A DNA stretch of 21,611 nucleotides, taken from positions 1 through 21,611 of the forward strand of contig CAXHKQ010000118.1 of the NCBI GenBank assembly GCA_964017145.1. Reading direction: 5' to 3'. The notes under the pieces were generated by a model. It did no database searches, had not been told where the DNA came from, and saw only the letters and a list, made by a program, of their open reading frames with translations. The number at the start of each line of letters is the position of its first letter. Within the stretch, counting starts at the first letter, position 1. The DNA comes from Agrocybe praecox (lineage: Eukaryota; Basidiomycota; Agaricomycetes; Agaricales; Agrocybaceae). The translations under genes and the position numbers were made by a program. This document shows positions 10,401 through 18,719 of this stretch, piece by piece.

Positions 10401-11940
10401 AATTGATCAAAAATGTTGGTTCTACCCTATTTCTCCCGCTACTTATCAGCCCATGTAGCAGGTCACATACACATTTTCAGTTGATTGTAGAATCTTGCGC
10501 AATTTAACACGCATTTCTCTGAAGACTTCATATTTCATTTTCAGTTCGATAAATCATAATTTCGAAATTGTTCATTGTTGAAAAACAAATTGCAATAAAG
10601 CAGTTCTGTTGAATGGACATTATTCTATCATTTACAAAATAAAACGATTGAGAAAAGTCTCATCATCATCATATAGGTGAGCCTTTGCTATTCCTCCATA
10701 AAACTAAAACCCACATCGATTTTTGATAATTTTTGCGAATGATGAGGATTTGAGCACAACGTCATTAGCACAACGTCATGATTTGTTGATGTATATGTGG
10801 TCTGGAAAGTGATCGAACATATGAAAATCTTCATATGTTCCACGGAACCCCAACCCAAATTCCTCTCCATTCTCCATGTGTCGCCACTCACCTGCAACAC
10901 CTCCGCTCCCCTCTTCGCAATCCGATACTGAATCCCATGCAGATTCGCACTCTGCGCATTGTTCCACTTCTGCCAGATATCCGGATTCTTCCGCAGCGTC
11001 CCATCTCCCGAGCACGGCACATCGCACAGCACCCGATCGAACCGCAGCGCCTCCACCGCTCCCGTCTCCGCATTCGTCACCTTAATATTCGGGAACGCCG
11101 AACTATCGTGATTCGTCACCACAAAGCACGGCGAGTTCAGGCGCTTCGCCTGATGCACCAGCATGTAGCACCGATCATTGTCCACATCATTGGCCACCAC
11201 ATAACCCGTCGGCAGACCGCCCTTCACCTCCGCATCCGCATGCAGATACTCAATCAGCTGCGCGGTCTTCGATCCCGGCGCCGCGCACATGTCCAGCACC
11301 CGATGATGCGGCTGCACATCGAGCACCAGCGGCGGAATCATCGAGACCGCCTCCTGCCGACTGATACTGCCCGCCGACGTCTCGGCAATCAGAAAGTTGT
11401 GCAGCTTGTAGAACGCCTCCGAACGGCGGATGTCCATGCGCGTCAGCTCCATCTGCCAGGCGTGCTCGCCCGGATACCAGGGCAGCGCAAAGGGGGCGCC
11501 AATGTGGCGGTCGCCGCCGTCGGCCGTTTTCAGATCGGCCGCGCCCTTCAGATAGTCGTTGAAGCACTGCGACTTGATGAGGGCGAGCAGCGTGGCGGCT
11601 TCGCCGCGATAGGCGGTGATGCGGAACGTGGTGGGCAGATCGGCGGTGATGGTGGCGAGGAACGCGTCCCACTGGTCGGCGGGCACGACGCCGGCCTGCT
11701 GGCGATAGTAGGCGAGGAACTGGGCGTTCTCGCGGACGATCTCCTTGTAGGGGGCGGTGCGGCGGTCCGGATGGGCTTTGGGGCCCTGTCGAGGAATGAA
11801 AAGGCGAGGAATGCGATGTTAGTTTGGGAGTTTAGGATAACATAACCGCAAAGATTGTGCGGCTTTTTTGGAATACTTGCCTCGCGCATCTCGCGCTTGC
11901 GAGCGGCGAACGGATTGCCCTTCTTGTGCTTGCGGCCCAT
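4481..11940 (-). CDS. NSUN2: tRNA/mRNA (cytosine-5-)-methyltransferase NSUN2
   Basis: Four minus-strand exons, 11940-11881, 11785-10892, 7653-6492 and 4689-4481, keep frame and give 774 residues (human is 767). Exon 1 encodes a basic N-terminus (MGRKHKKGNPFAARKRE). Exon 2 holds the Rossmann methyltransferase core: DMCAAPGSK (185-193) for S-adenosylmethionine, ANDVDNDRCYMLVHQ, and the releasing cysteine C278 in CDVPCSGDGT. Exon 3 starts with GGRMVYSTCSMNP, whose C328 is the expected catalytic nucleophile. It then has HLERCLRILP-like and GGFFVAALVK blocks, a charged Ala/Glu linker (about 444-500), a basic cluster RKKRR (506-510) suited to nuclear or nucleolar import, and the C-terminal PUA-like part (GWRGTLSLRAY). 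The last exon is an acidic Ala/Glu tail. The enzyme makes m5C in tRNAs, mRNAs and mitochondrial tRNAs. Last-exon assignment rests on phase and splice sites, not on homology. Confidence 0.92.
5003..5358 (+). mobile_element. Retroposed (non-LTR type) insertion with poly(A) tail and 12-bp target duplication
   Basis: GATTAGCAAGGC occurs perfectly at 5003-5014 and 5347-5358. Between the copies lies a 332-bp insert (5015-5346) that ends AATAAATTGCTACATT plus a run of A up to the second copy. AATAAA, an A-tail and matching flanks are the hallmarks of L1-type target-primed reverse transcription. The insert is more GC-rich at its 5' end and has a CA/ACAC-rich middle. It has no A/B boxes, so it is more likely a 5'-truncated LINE 3' end or a processed transcript than a tRNA SINE. 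The longest open frame on the plus strand (5080-5325) shows no domain I recognise. The perfect duplication implies a recent insertion. Confidence 0.82.
5812..5844 (+). repeat. Tandem repeat, unit TTTAAATATG, about three copies
   Basis: AAATATG is followed by two perfect TTTAAATATG units and a partial TTTAGAATA. It is a short minisatellite-like tract within NSUN2 intron 3. Confidence 0.85.
8443..9312 (-). mobile_element. Degenerate Tc1/mariner-type (IS630) DNA transposon, 870 bp
   Basis: The two ends are near-perfect inverted repeats of at least 27 bp, CAGGGTGACCAGAAATAACC at the left and its complement at the right. They are flanked by TA on both sides (8441-8442 and 9313-9314), the standard Tc1/mariner target duplication. 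The interior on the minus strand carries scattered transposase motifs in several frames (see the pseudogene entry). At 870 bp it is shorter than autonomous relatives, which are commonly about 1.3 kb, so internal deletions are likely. It sits in NSUN2 intron 2 with its transposase in the same strand sense as NSUN2. Confidence 0.88.
8590..9115 (-). pseudogene. Eroded Tc1/mariner transposase
   Basis: Minus-strand translation across several frames shows, in the correct N-to-C order, three remnants. First is an EIAREIGRNRE helix-turn-helix remnant near 9070-9100, with KAYKPQKVQRLTFENKR following near 9000-9050. Second is a region containing NDEKMLNVEQ and HNHQNDRN (about 8860-8910), where the first catalytic Asp of the SDEK-type motif is kept. 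Third is APYSADLNLIDYSVW (about 8730-8770), equivalent to the PDLNPID motif with the second Asp. Stops and frame changes separate these blocks, and the spacing between the two Asp motifs is shortened, so no active enzyme is made. The HNHQND block suggests the ITmD37-like insect group rather than classical mariner; that subgroup call is tentative. Confidence 0.75.
9903..10008 (+). repeat. Dispersed repeat segment, copy 2
   Basis: This is a relative of 1648-1757 in the ALKBH7 intron (same landmarks: CATTTGGGCAC, GAAGACGATGCG, CTGACAAAAACATCAAT, ATAATTTCGGAAT). I did not find clear terminal inverted repeats around this copy, so it is probably a more degraded or truncated member of the same transposon family. 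Confidence 0.72.
10815..10840. repeat. Perfect short palindrome, 11-bp arms, 4-base loop
   Basis: GAACATATGAA, AATC, TTCATATGTTC. It lies in NSUN2 intron 2, about 50 bases inside the exon 2 donor, so the transcript could form a small hairpin near the 5' splice site. Any effect on splicing is speculative. Confidence 0.7.
11786..11880 (-). other. NSUN2 intron 1, 95 bp with GC-AG boundaries
   Basis: Exon 1 ends ...CGCGAG and the intron starts GCAAGT (minus strand from 11880); it ends ...CCTCGACAG at 11786. AG|GCAAGT is the strict consensus of the rare GC-AG intron class, spliced by the normal U2 machinery. Exon 2 enters in phase 0. The available GT dinucleotides in this stretch would put the junction in phase 1, so GC is the only donor I find that keeps the frame. 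Confidence 0.8.
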
Positions 11941-13038
11941 TTTGGTGGATGGAAATTGGCTGAAAGGTCTGGCGGAGTTGGTGTTGCGATTCGCTTGGGA
12001 ATCGGGAGCCGGTTTCGCAGTCGAAAGTCGAAAACTACGACGTGTGAATGGATGGAAAAGCTACAAGTGAGACCGCGTCGCGTAGAAACAAAACACATGT
12101 GCGTGTGTTTTGTATATTGTTGTACTGCATGCGCGGATGAATGGCATACGAGGGGCTGTTCACTCCGGAGTGAGTTTATGAGGATATAGAAATATAGTCG
12201 AACTTAGGAAATGTACGATAGGTTTTTGGAAATACTCGAAATATTCTCTATAAGGCCGATAAAGCTGCTGTTGTTGCTGTGATCATTCGGTAATTTTCGA
12301 AAACATATGTAACTTTGAATCTCCATAAGAAAACGTAGGAAACCATCATAATTCTACAAAAAAACAATCATCAAAATCGATCGACAATTTTGAAAAATTG
12401 AAGATTTTCTTTTTCGAAATCGACGACCTGAGAAGATCCGCCCCTCGATCTGCATTGCCGACACAGTTCGAAATGCATTGAATAAATCGCGGCATCACTG
12501 CCCGCTGACAATGTTTTCATTTGTTGTTGCTGGCTTTATTTATTTACGCGATGCGCGAGCGAGAAATCGTGCCGAGGGGATCACCACTTGCGAGATCAAT
12601 GTAAATCATTCAGAACTATTCGTTCATCGAATGAAATATTATTGGAAATCATTAGAAATGACTGGAATTGATGTAATTACATTACTAGATAATAACATGA
12701 CTAAATAATAAAATGATATATAAAACAGCTAAAAATCCAATTTATGTTCGAAATCACGTAACATCTACGTGAATATATTCTTTATAATAATTTTTGTTTG
12801 ACTGACCTTTCGATTTTGTGCGATACTGCGACACCCCTCGCTCGCGCTGCCACTCCAATTTTCGTGATTCGTGATTCATTCGCACGTCCAAATCGTCAAG
12901 CGCGTATCGCGTTTCTGCGAGCTGATAGGGAACAAGAAAATTACGATTCCAGTTGCTGCCTGCGGCCTAGGGATCCATTCTTCCCGTTCCGGCGAGTGCT
13001 GAAAGTGTCCTGCGTTCGAGTGCAACGAGATCGCCATC
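11941..13038. promoter_or_regulatory. Intergenic region between divergent NSUN2 and CDC50
   Basis: About 1.1 kb lies between the two start codons, so it must include both 5' UTRs and promoters. GC-rich islands flank each gene (11941-12080 and 12830-13038), with AT-rich sequence in the middle. TCATTC at 12876-12881 matches the arthropod initiator consensus TCAKTY and sits 160 bases before the CDC50 ATG, but no downstream promoter element is in register. No further gene is convincing here. Confidence 0.5.
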
Positions 13039-16000
13039 ATGAACAGCGGCGAGAGCATCGATATTCCCGCGGAGGTGAAGTCGAAGCGGCCGACAGGTTG
13101 GTTGACCCAAACACCACAATCATCTTCTATATTGATTATTGTGGCGAGTAGCGACGAGTGGCGGAATTCCGTATGTTCCATCCCGCACAGCGTGAAGCCT
13201 TTGTTTTGTGTGTTTTCATGTGGACAGTATAAAAAAATCGATTCGTAGTGTATTATTCGTCAGACGCGCAGCTGTCGAAGTAAAACCATTTTCAATGCCA
13301 ACGCGTTACATAGATTATATTGTACTACCCGAGCTCATTAATTTGAATCATTCATGAAATCGGGCTTCTTTCTTCATTCAGCATCATTCTATAGTATACG
13401 GAAAAATCGTTTATGAGAAGTATCAACCTTTGGTTGAGCCGCCCTTTAAATAATAATCCAATCGAATCTAATAATCTTGAATTGTTTTCAATGTCACGGA
13501 TTTGTGCACATTTTCGTATTTCGTGTTTGGTTCGGTCACTTTTCACTTGAGTGAGCAATGTCAGTATGCTCAATAGAAAGGTAATGGAATTGTGTATGAA
13601 TCCTTTCTATTAAAACAAATATGAAAAAGTTGCCATAAATGGTAATTCGTTCGACAATGTCTCCAAGTCTCCATATATAAACGGTGAGGTCTGTCTTAGG
13701 ACGTACTCAGCCACAGGCTAGACTTTCATTTAACGATATTTCAGAATATTATAAAAGAATGTTTAATGAACAAAACTGCACCAATACATTTTTTTGTGAC
13801 GTAAAAGAAGCACAATTTCAAGAATGTTTCGAATTTCTGAGCTAGACTAGTAAATGTGTCGTTGTCGTGTATTGTTATCGGTCACGCAAACACACGGGCT
13901 GATGGAGTGGGTGTGTGTGTGTATTTTAGATTGGCCTAGTATCATCGCTGATGTGTCGGTCGTTAAGTTACGGGCACTATAATTTTTAGCAGCGAGCGGG
14001 CAGAAAGTGACGGTGCTCTTTCACATGTCACTCTGCGGATGACGACATCAGCGCGACGATGATGATCAATTGTATCGATTTGTTTTACTAGACACGTCGA
14101 ATATGCATGCGGAATGCGGGACGTTCGCGTGTAGGGTGTTACGTGTGACGTGTTTGACTGTAATGTTTTCTTATTGCACCATTTCTTCCAGTTTCATTAG
14201 CAAGCTGCTTCACATTTGTTGACCCAAATCCATGTTATCCCAAACAAATGTTACACCACGAAGAACGCATTCTAAACATCCTATGACTCTTACGTATCTT
14301 TGGATTTTACTTTGTGCAAAAGAACACAACGGTGCCGAAATTTTAAAATTTGAACCGGGGCCGTTAGAAACTGTTGGAAGGATGAATACCTACTCGATAT
14401 TCATGGAAGCCAGCAGACACGCGATTGAAATGAATTGATATTTGTATATTATTTCACAAACAAAACAAAACACGCGGTGTGAGAAATTATATACCGCTAG
14501 ATAAGGCGTTGTTCAGAAGCTCGACTATTGGCAACTCTAATTTTACCACAATGAACTTGCAGCGAAATGAATTTTGCTGAGCCCGGCTAGTTTTTATATA
14601 TCATAAATGTTATATTTCCATATATCATAAATGTTATATTTCCACCATTTGATAGGCCTAATAACAAAGCCGCTCGAGCCTAAAATGTAAATAACGTACA
14701 CCTTTTCATGCAAGAAAAGTCAAGAGACAGTCATACCACTTCCTTATCGTGTCTGGAATGTCATAATAAGTATTGTTCTTTATTAATATTATCTTTATCT
14801 ACGACGGTATCAACTGATTCGTCGGTTTTAAGACCTGTTTGTCCAATTCCTCCTGCTGATCCCATCACAAATATACCTTTATCGACGTACAACTTTGGAA
14901 TCTAAATTTTCGGATGTCTTGGCGATATTTATAATTCTTCACGTTTAGGGTACTCTATACATATAATTACCACAAGATGTACTATGCCAGAAAGCGCTTT
15001 AAAATTCTATATACAAAAAATGTTTCTCTCCAATGCCGCACGCTTCCCACACTCACCCAGACATCCTTCACACACCCTGCATGCGAACTAAGTGCCATGA
15101 AATATGCACGATCCCAACCGATTGCTGTTCATTTTAAATTCAAAAATATATATCATCGATAAACTGTAGTCTGTAGTGTACATGTGTGAGTGTGTGTTTA
15201 TACGTTTATTGTGACGCGTATCGCAAACATACCTAAAACATTCAGCGCCCAGCGAGGATTCTTTCATTTGTGAGTCGAGCGTTGAGCTGGTGCAAACACG
15301 ACGCAACCGAGACGATCCGACACTCCAGTCATGGCCCAGAGCCAGTCGCTGCTCGTGCAGCTCTGCAAGTTTCCCAAGAGCCACAAGATCAGATATACCG
15401 CTCTGGTTTCAATCATATTTGTTTTTTTTTTAACTTGATCTCAATTGGTTGTAGGCTCGCAATCTAACTTTAAATTTTTTAGTAGCCAAGCTATGGATTT
15501 TATTTCCATATTGCAATATTTTTCCTTTCGGATTCTACAATGGTTATGCCTTCAGCTAAAGAGGATATACAAATTTGCACCAAAACTAGACCAAGAGACA
15601 GCTGAATGTAATTAAATGTTTTCCACTCGCACAGATTCCGCCTTCAAGCAGCAGCGCCTGCCCGCCTGGCAGCCCGTCCTCACCGCCGGCACCGTGTTGC
15701 CCACCTTCTTCATCATCGGCATCGCCTTCATTCCGCTCGGCATCTCGCTGCTCTACTTCTCCGACGATGTGCGCGAAAAAGTGATCGACTACACCGAATG
15801 CCAGAAGGAGGGCGGCAACGTCACCTGTGCCGCCTTCATCGAGGCCAATCCGAACCAGCGGTGCGACTGCTCCATCGAGTTCGCGCTCGACTACGACTTC
15901 CGCGGCCAGGTGTACATGTACTATGGGCTGACGAACTTCTACCAGAACCATCGGCGCTACGTGAAGTCGCGCGACGACGACCAGCTGCTGGGTCGGCTCG

Positions 16001-16058
16001 GCACGCCGAGCTCGGATTGTGCGCCGTTCGAGTCGCTGGCGGGCGATGGGAAGTCCAA
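13039..16058 (+). CDS. TMEM30A: CDC50/TMEM30A family flippase beta subunit, first two coding exons
   Basis: Exon 1 (13039-13096) encodes MNSGESIDIPAEVKSKRPT. Exon 2 (15635-16058) continues as DSAFKQQRLPAWQPVLTAG, the family signature just before the first membrane helix (TVLPTFFIIGIAFIPLGISL). The junction splits GAT (ACAG|gttggt, gcacag|AT), and exon 2 ends AA|gtacgt in phase 2. The exoplasmic part shows paired cysteines (YTEC, VTC, RCDC), a likely N-glycosylation site NVT, and the near-invariant YYGLTNFYQNHRRYVKSRDD block. CDC50 proteins chaperone P4-ATPases out of the ER and are needed for moving phosphatidylserine and phosphatidylethanolamine to the cytosolic leaflet. The rest (the CGAIANS motif, the second half of the ectodomain and helix 2) was not found in the window. 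It presumably lies beyond the retrotransposon. Confidence 0.93.
14597..14644 (+). repeat. Perfect 24-bp tandem duplication
   Basis: TATATCATAAATGTTATATT plus TCCA occurs twice back to back with no mismatch, suggesting recent slippage or a duplicated insertion footprint in CDC50 intron 1. Confidence 0.9.
14761..14901 (-). other. Unassigned 47-codon minus-strand open segment, possible terminal exon
   Basis: The minus strand reads IPKLYVDKGIFVMGSAGGIG and continues with a polar, acidic stretch to a TGA at 14761-14763. It is preceded directly by TTTAG, a possible splice acceptor. The mix of residues looks more protein-like than the surrounding AT-rich intron. I recognise no family, see no partner exon or start, and chance is a real possibility at this length. 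Confidence 0.2.
15331..15438 (+). other. Small open frame in a GC-rich block; possible alternative first exon
   Basis: An ATG at 15331 in a CpG-rich patch inside CDC50 intron 1 opens MAQSQSLLVQLCKFPKSHKI and runs to TGA about 35 codons on. The patch (15245-15380) looks like a 5' UTR plus short coding exon, and TCATTT at 15264-15269 matches the initiator consensus. However, no GT donor in this frame gives the phase 1 needed to join CDC50 exon 2. It would therefore need to start translation differently, or belong to another transcript. No family is recognised. Confidence 0.25.
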
Positions 16059-16712
16059 GTACGTAGTGTTTATTGATAATAACTAATAACGGACTAAAGG
16101 CGGACTTCACTTTATGGACTCCAGTTTCAACACATTGACCTTTCTCAAGATATGCTTCGTTTGGCTTATAGCTGATAAAAGCAAGAACTGTTTTCAATCG
16201 ATCATTTTTACCCTTGTTTGCCCTTGGAAAATAAAGTTTCAGCAAAAAAGACTAATCAATTCTTTTAAACAAAAAGTGCACTAGAGGGTACATCATACAA
16301 AATGTTTTGCTCGAGTTATTTGCAATCATGGATCAACTATTTTATAATTGATGAAAACAAGAACGAATATTGGCTGAAAAAACCTCAGATCGCATAATTT
16401 GTTATTTATTATTCGTACTTCGAATCTTTGATCATTTTTAGTAGGCCAATCCAATTTTAATTGATTTACTAACAAGGGAATTGTACGGAGTATTGTAGAG
16501 AGGATCCAGGCGATGATAAAAATATACCACAGTTTTGTCATGAGGGCTCTCTCTGAAAAGTTGTAGCCAGTCAAAACTACCATATTTCGACACTCGCATA
16601 CAAAAACTCAATTTTGGACTGCGCATAACTTTCGCCACAGGTCCCATTGGCATCTATTTTCTATTCCGTAAGGGATTCTTCGATTGCTTCCAGCGAACCC
16701 TGACTCTCGCCC
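16059..16712 (+). other. Start of CDC50 intron 2
   Basis: Intronic sequence follows the strong donor GTACGT at 16059. It is AT-rich with no next CDC50 exon visible. The interval 16641-16740 has an AG acceptor-like site and a short open frame, but neither the frame nor the sequence fits CDC50. Confidence 0.6.
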
Positions 16713-17099
16713 CAGGGTGGACACGCGGAGCCGTTCCACACAGAAAAAAGAAGATGTTTTCTTATTTTTTTGAGTGATGAGGTTCTGTGCGTTATTTCAT
16801 TACCAATCATTTGAGTATATCGTTCTATGTCACTCCTGTGACAAGTTACAGCATCTTAACCGAAGACGAAACACGTATTTTGTGTATGGAGAGGAGGATT
16901 TTATTTCACTCCCATACAAAATATTTGCGTTTCGGCGTCGGTATAAGAGACGTAACTTTACACAGGAGTGACTTATAATGATGTGGGTATACTCAAATGA
17001 AAAACCTCATCACTCAAAACAATTAAAAAAAATCGTTGTCGATTTTTTAATTTTTGGGTTGTGTTTTGCAAAACGAAACGGCTCCGCGTGTGCACCCTG
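16713..17099. mobile_element. 387-bp hairpin (foldback) MITE
   Basis: The element starts CAGGGTGGACACGCGGAGCC and ends with the complement of CAGGGTGCACACGCGGAGCC, a TIR with one mismatch over the first 20 bases. The match continues inward along almost the whole element. Paired blocks are TTTTGAGTGATGAGGTT, CATTTGAGTATA, GTCACTCCTGTG and AAGTTAC, then CCGAAGACGAAAC versus CCGACGCCGAAAC, and TTTTGTGTATGG. The unpaired loop is only about 20-25 bases (around 16889-16911). The CAGGGTG terminus resembles hAT or Tc1/mariner ends, but no clear 8-bp or TA target duplication is visible. It has no coding capacity. Confidence 0.85.
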
Positions 17100-17480
17100 T
17101 GGCCTCTACAATGCTTAAACTCGACAGAAAGTTGAGTACTTAGTACTTAGTGAATGAACATAACTCAATCATTAACATATCTAGAAAACGTCGGCTCTGG
17201 CCAAGAACCCCTGAAATTCAAGTGTCCGAACTCGTTTGTGATAGACTTTATACTACATGGGCTGATTAGTATTAAGACTACTGTAGAGTTAATTTGCTGA
17301 AATATGTTTCAGATCGAAGTTACCGCTGTAATGAAAAATAATAAATGTCAGCGATGCGGTGGGATTGGTTTTCCGGATGATTCCATTCGTGAGCTCGTGT
17401 GAAACGAGAAGTCTGTGTGTCCGTGGTATTTGGGGCGGTGTGCCTCACATATCAGAAGTGCGGATAGACCCTGAACGAGG
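17100..17480 (+). other. 5' region of the retrotransposon, LTR boundary unresolved
   Basis: Between the MITE and the gag ATG are 381 bases. AATAAA at 17340-17345 followed by TGTCA could be the 3' end of a 5' LTR, but with the 3' LTR outside the window the LTR cannot be delimited. I also could not match a primer-binding site to a tRNA 3' end. A small ACTTAGT tandem repeat lies near 17135-17150. Confidence 0.3.
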
Positions 17481-18719
17481 ATGGATTCTGCTCTGCTATC
17501 CGACAGTGAGTTGCGCGATCTTCTGGAGAGGTGCGGCGTCCAAACGCACGGTATAGCTGACCGGAAAACATTGGACCGTCTGTATGCCGAGAAGTCATTT
17601 TCTGCTGACAAGCAACTTGGTGTAACGACGAACACCGCGGTCTTCGAGGGCATGCGATCGCGCGCAAGCGCATCCATTGCAGCAGAAACTGGTGTCGATT
17701 GCACGCATATTGGGGGCGATGGCGATGTACTCGAAAAAGATGGTGCGTTTGGTTGTGACACGGCGGCTGATGATGGTGACGTGGATGCATTGCTGCGACG
17801 GCTGGAGGCTGGTGTTGTCAAGCAGCGTCGGATTAATGAGCTGCGAGCTGAAATGGCTCGTTTGATGGTGCAGAACGACGTGGAGACGGCGCGTAGACAG
17901 CGCAACATTGACGGAGGTGCCGCTGGTGTAGGTGAGGATTTGTTGGGTCTTGGTGATGTGCGTAACCATGCGGTGCCGGTGCCGGCACATGAGCAGCGCG
18001 GGGCAGCGCGCGGCGATCGAGATGTTATGCGTGATTTGCGTAACAACATTGTGGAGCCGGCGTATGGGCAGCGAGAAGCAGCGCGTGCGAATCGAGATGT
18101 TATGCCGGTGCAGCAGCTGCGCCACAACGCCGAAGACATAGCTAATGTCATAGACGTGTTTACTGGCGACGACAGGTATACAGTGCGATCATTTATTAGT
18201 AATGTAGAGACAGCGGCAGAGCAGTTTGGCTGGGACCATCTGCAAACATTCATAAATGCAAAGCGTTTCGTCGCCGGTACGGCAAGAAGTCTGATGCGAG
18301 CCGTACAAGTGCATTCGTGGGTTGATCTGCGGCGTGAATTACAAACTGAATTCGCGGCGCCCGTGTCGATCTCGGCTATTCACAAAACACTCGCCAGCCG
18401 GCGCAAAACCGCGAGCGAGACGCCGCAGCAGTACTCGATTGCTATGCGCGAAATTGCGGCTATGGGACCAGTCGATGAGGCCGATTTGATCGGGTATATC
18501 GTGAACGGCATTGCGCGTGATAAAAGCGAGCGTTTGTTTTTTGCTGGAGCGACTGACATGCACGGTCTGCGAATGCTTCTCAATCGATACAATGAGATCA
18601 TCGCCGGTGAAATAGCTCCGCCGTTTCCACAAGCTGAGAAGCGAAATGCATTCGCTACTGTGCCCACGATGAGTACACAAGTTACTCCGATGCCATCACG
18701 CGTACGCTGTTACAATTGA
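17481..18719 (+). pseudogene. Retrotransposon Gag, ending in a TGA inside the first zinc knuckle
   Basis: This open frame of 412 residues starts at ATG 17481. Residues 4-35 (LLSDSELRDLLERCGVQTHG and on to RLYAEK) resemble a LEM domain. Residues about 105-150 are charged and likely coiled-coil. Two imperfect repeats with shared REAAR/RDVM-type blocks follow (17981-18127). Residues about 220-390 look like a retrotransposon capsid, with FTGDDRYTVRSFISNVE, helical Trp/Leu blocks and QQYSIAMREI. The C-terminus is RCYN then TGA, and reading on in the same frame shows the remainder of a CCHC knuckle and a second intact one (CFSCGQSGHMQSQC, about 18774-18815). The stop falls where the knuckle's second cysteine is expected. 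It may be a mutation, a sequencing error or, less likely, programmed readthrough. Confidence 0.82.

Larger units (their letters stand above)
7654..10891 (-). other. NSUN2 intron 2 (3238 bp)
   Basis: The minus-strand donor GTGAGT follows GAGGTGTTGCAG (10892), and the acceptor CGCTCGCAG precedes GTCGGCGGC (7653). The phase-0 junction joins GAEVLQ to VGGRMVYSTC. The intron holds the Tc1/mariner element (8443-9312), a dispersed repeat copy (9903-10008), and a perfect 11-bp-arm hairpin (10815-10840). It also has small tandem duplications: CGATGCCGAATT twice at 9523-9546, and AGCACAACGTCAT twice near 10753-10780. I see nothing gene-like in 7760-8440, 9315-9800 or 10150-10680. Confidence 0.85.
13097..15634 (+). 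other. CDC50 intron 1 (2538 bp)
   Basis: Donor GTTGGT at 13097; acceptor TTTTCCACTCGCACAG ending at 15634. A relatively GC/CpG-rich patch at about 13855-14160, with a short GT run (13909-13924), could be an enhancer or second promoter, but I see no specific element. Also present are a perfect 24-bp tandem duplication (14597-14644), a minus-strand open segment (14761-14901) and a GC-rich block with an ATG (15260-15380). The remaining sequence shows nothing gene-like. Confidence 0.85.

Noticed and set aside
10835..11845. Plus-strand open frame of 336 codons opposite NSUN2 exon 2
   Set aside because: Same explanation: an antisense shadow of a coding exon, rich in Arg/His/Ile-type antisense composition.
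13855..14230. GC-rich intronic patch as a separate gene or ncRNA
   Set aside because: No sustained open frame, no splice pattern and no recognisable RNA structure; left as possible regulatory sequence only.
16641..16745. Possible CDC50 exon 3 after an AG acceptor (reads PIGIYFLFRKGFFDCFQRTL in one frame)
   Set aside because: The open frame is not the one required by the phase-2 end of exon 2, it lacks the expected CGAIANS-type motif, and it runs into the MITE terminus at 16713.
17348..18253. Minus-strand open frame of 301 codons across gag
   Set aside because: Ser/Arg/Pro-rich antisense of the Gag frame; no recognisable domain, and the sense strand encodes a coherent Gag.
18717..18719. UGA as a selenocysteine codon in the zinc knuckle
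   Set aside because: Sec in place of a zinc-binding Cys in Gag has no precedent I know of, no SECIS-like element was identified, and a point mutation is far simpler.
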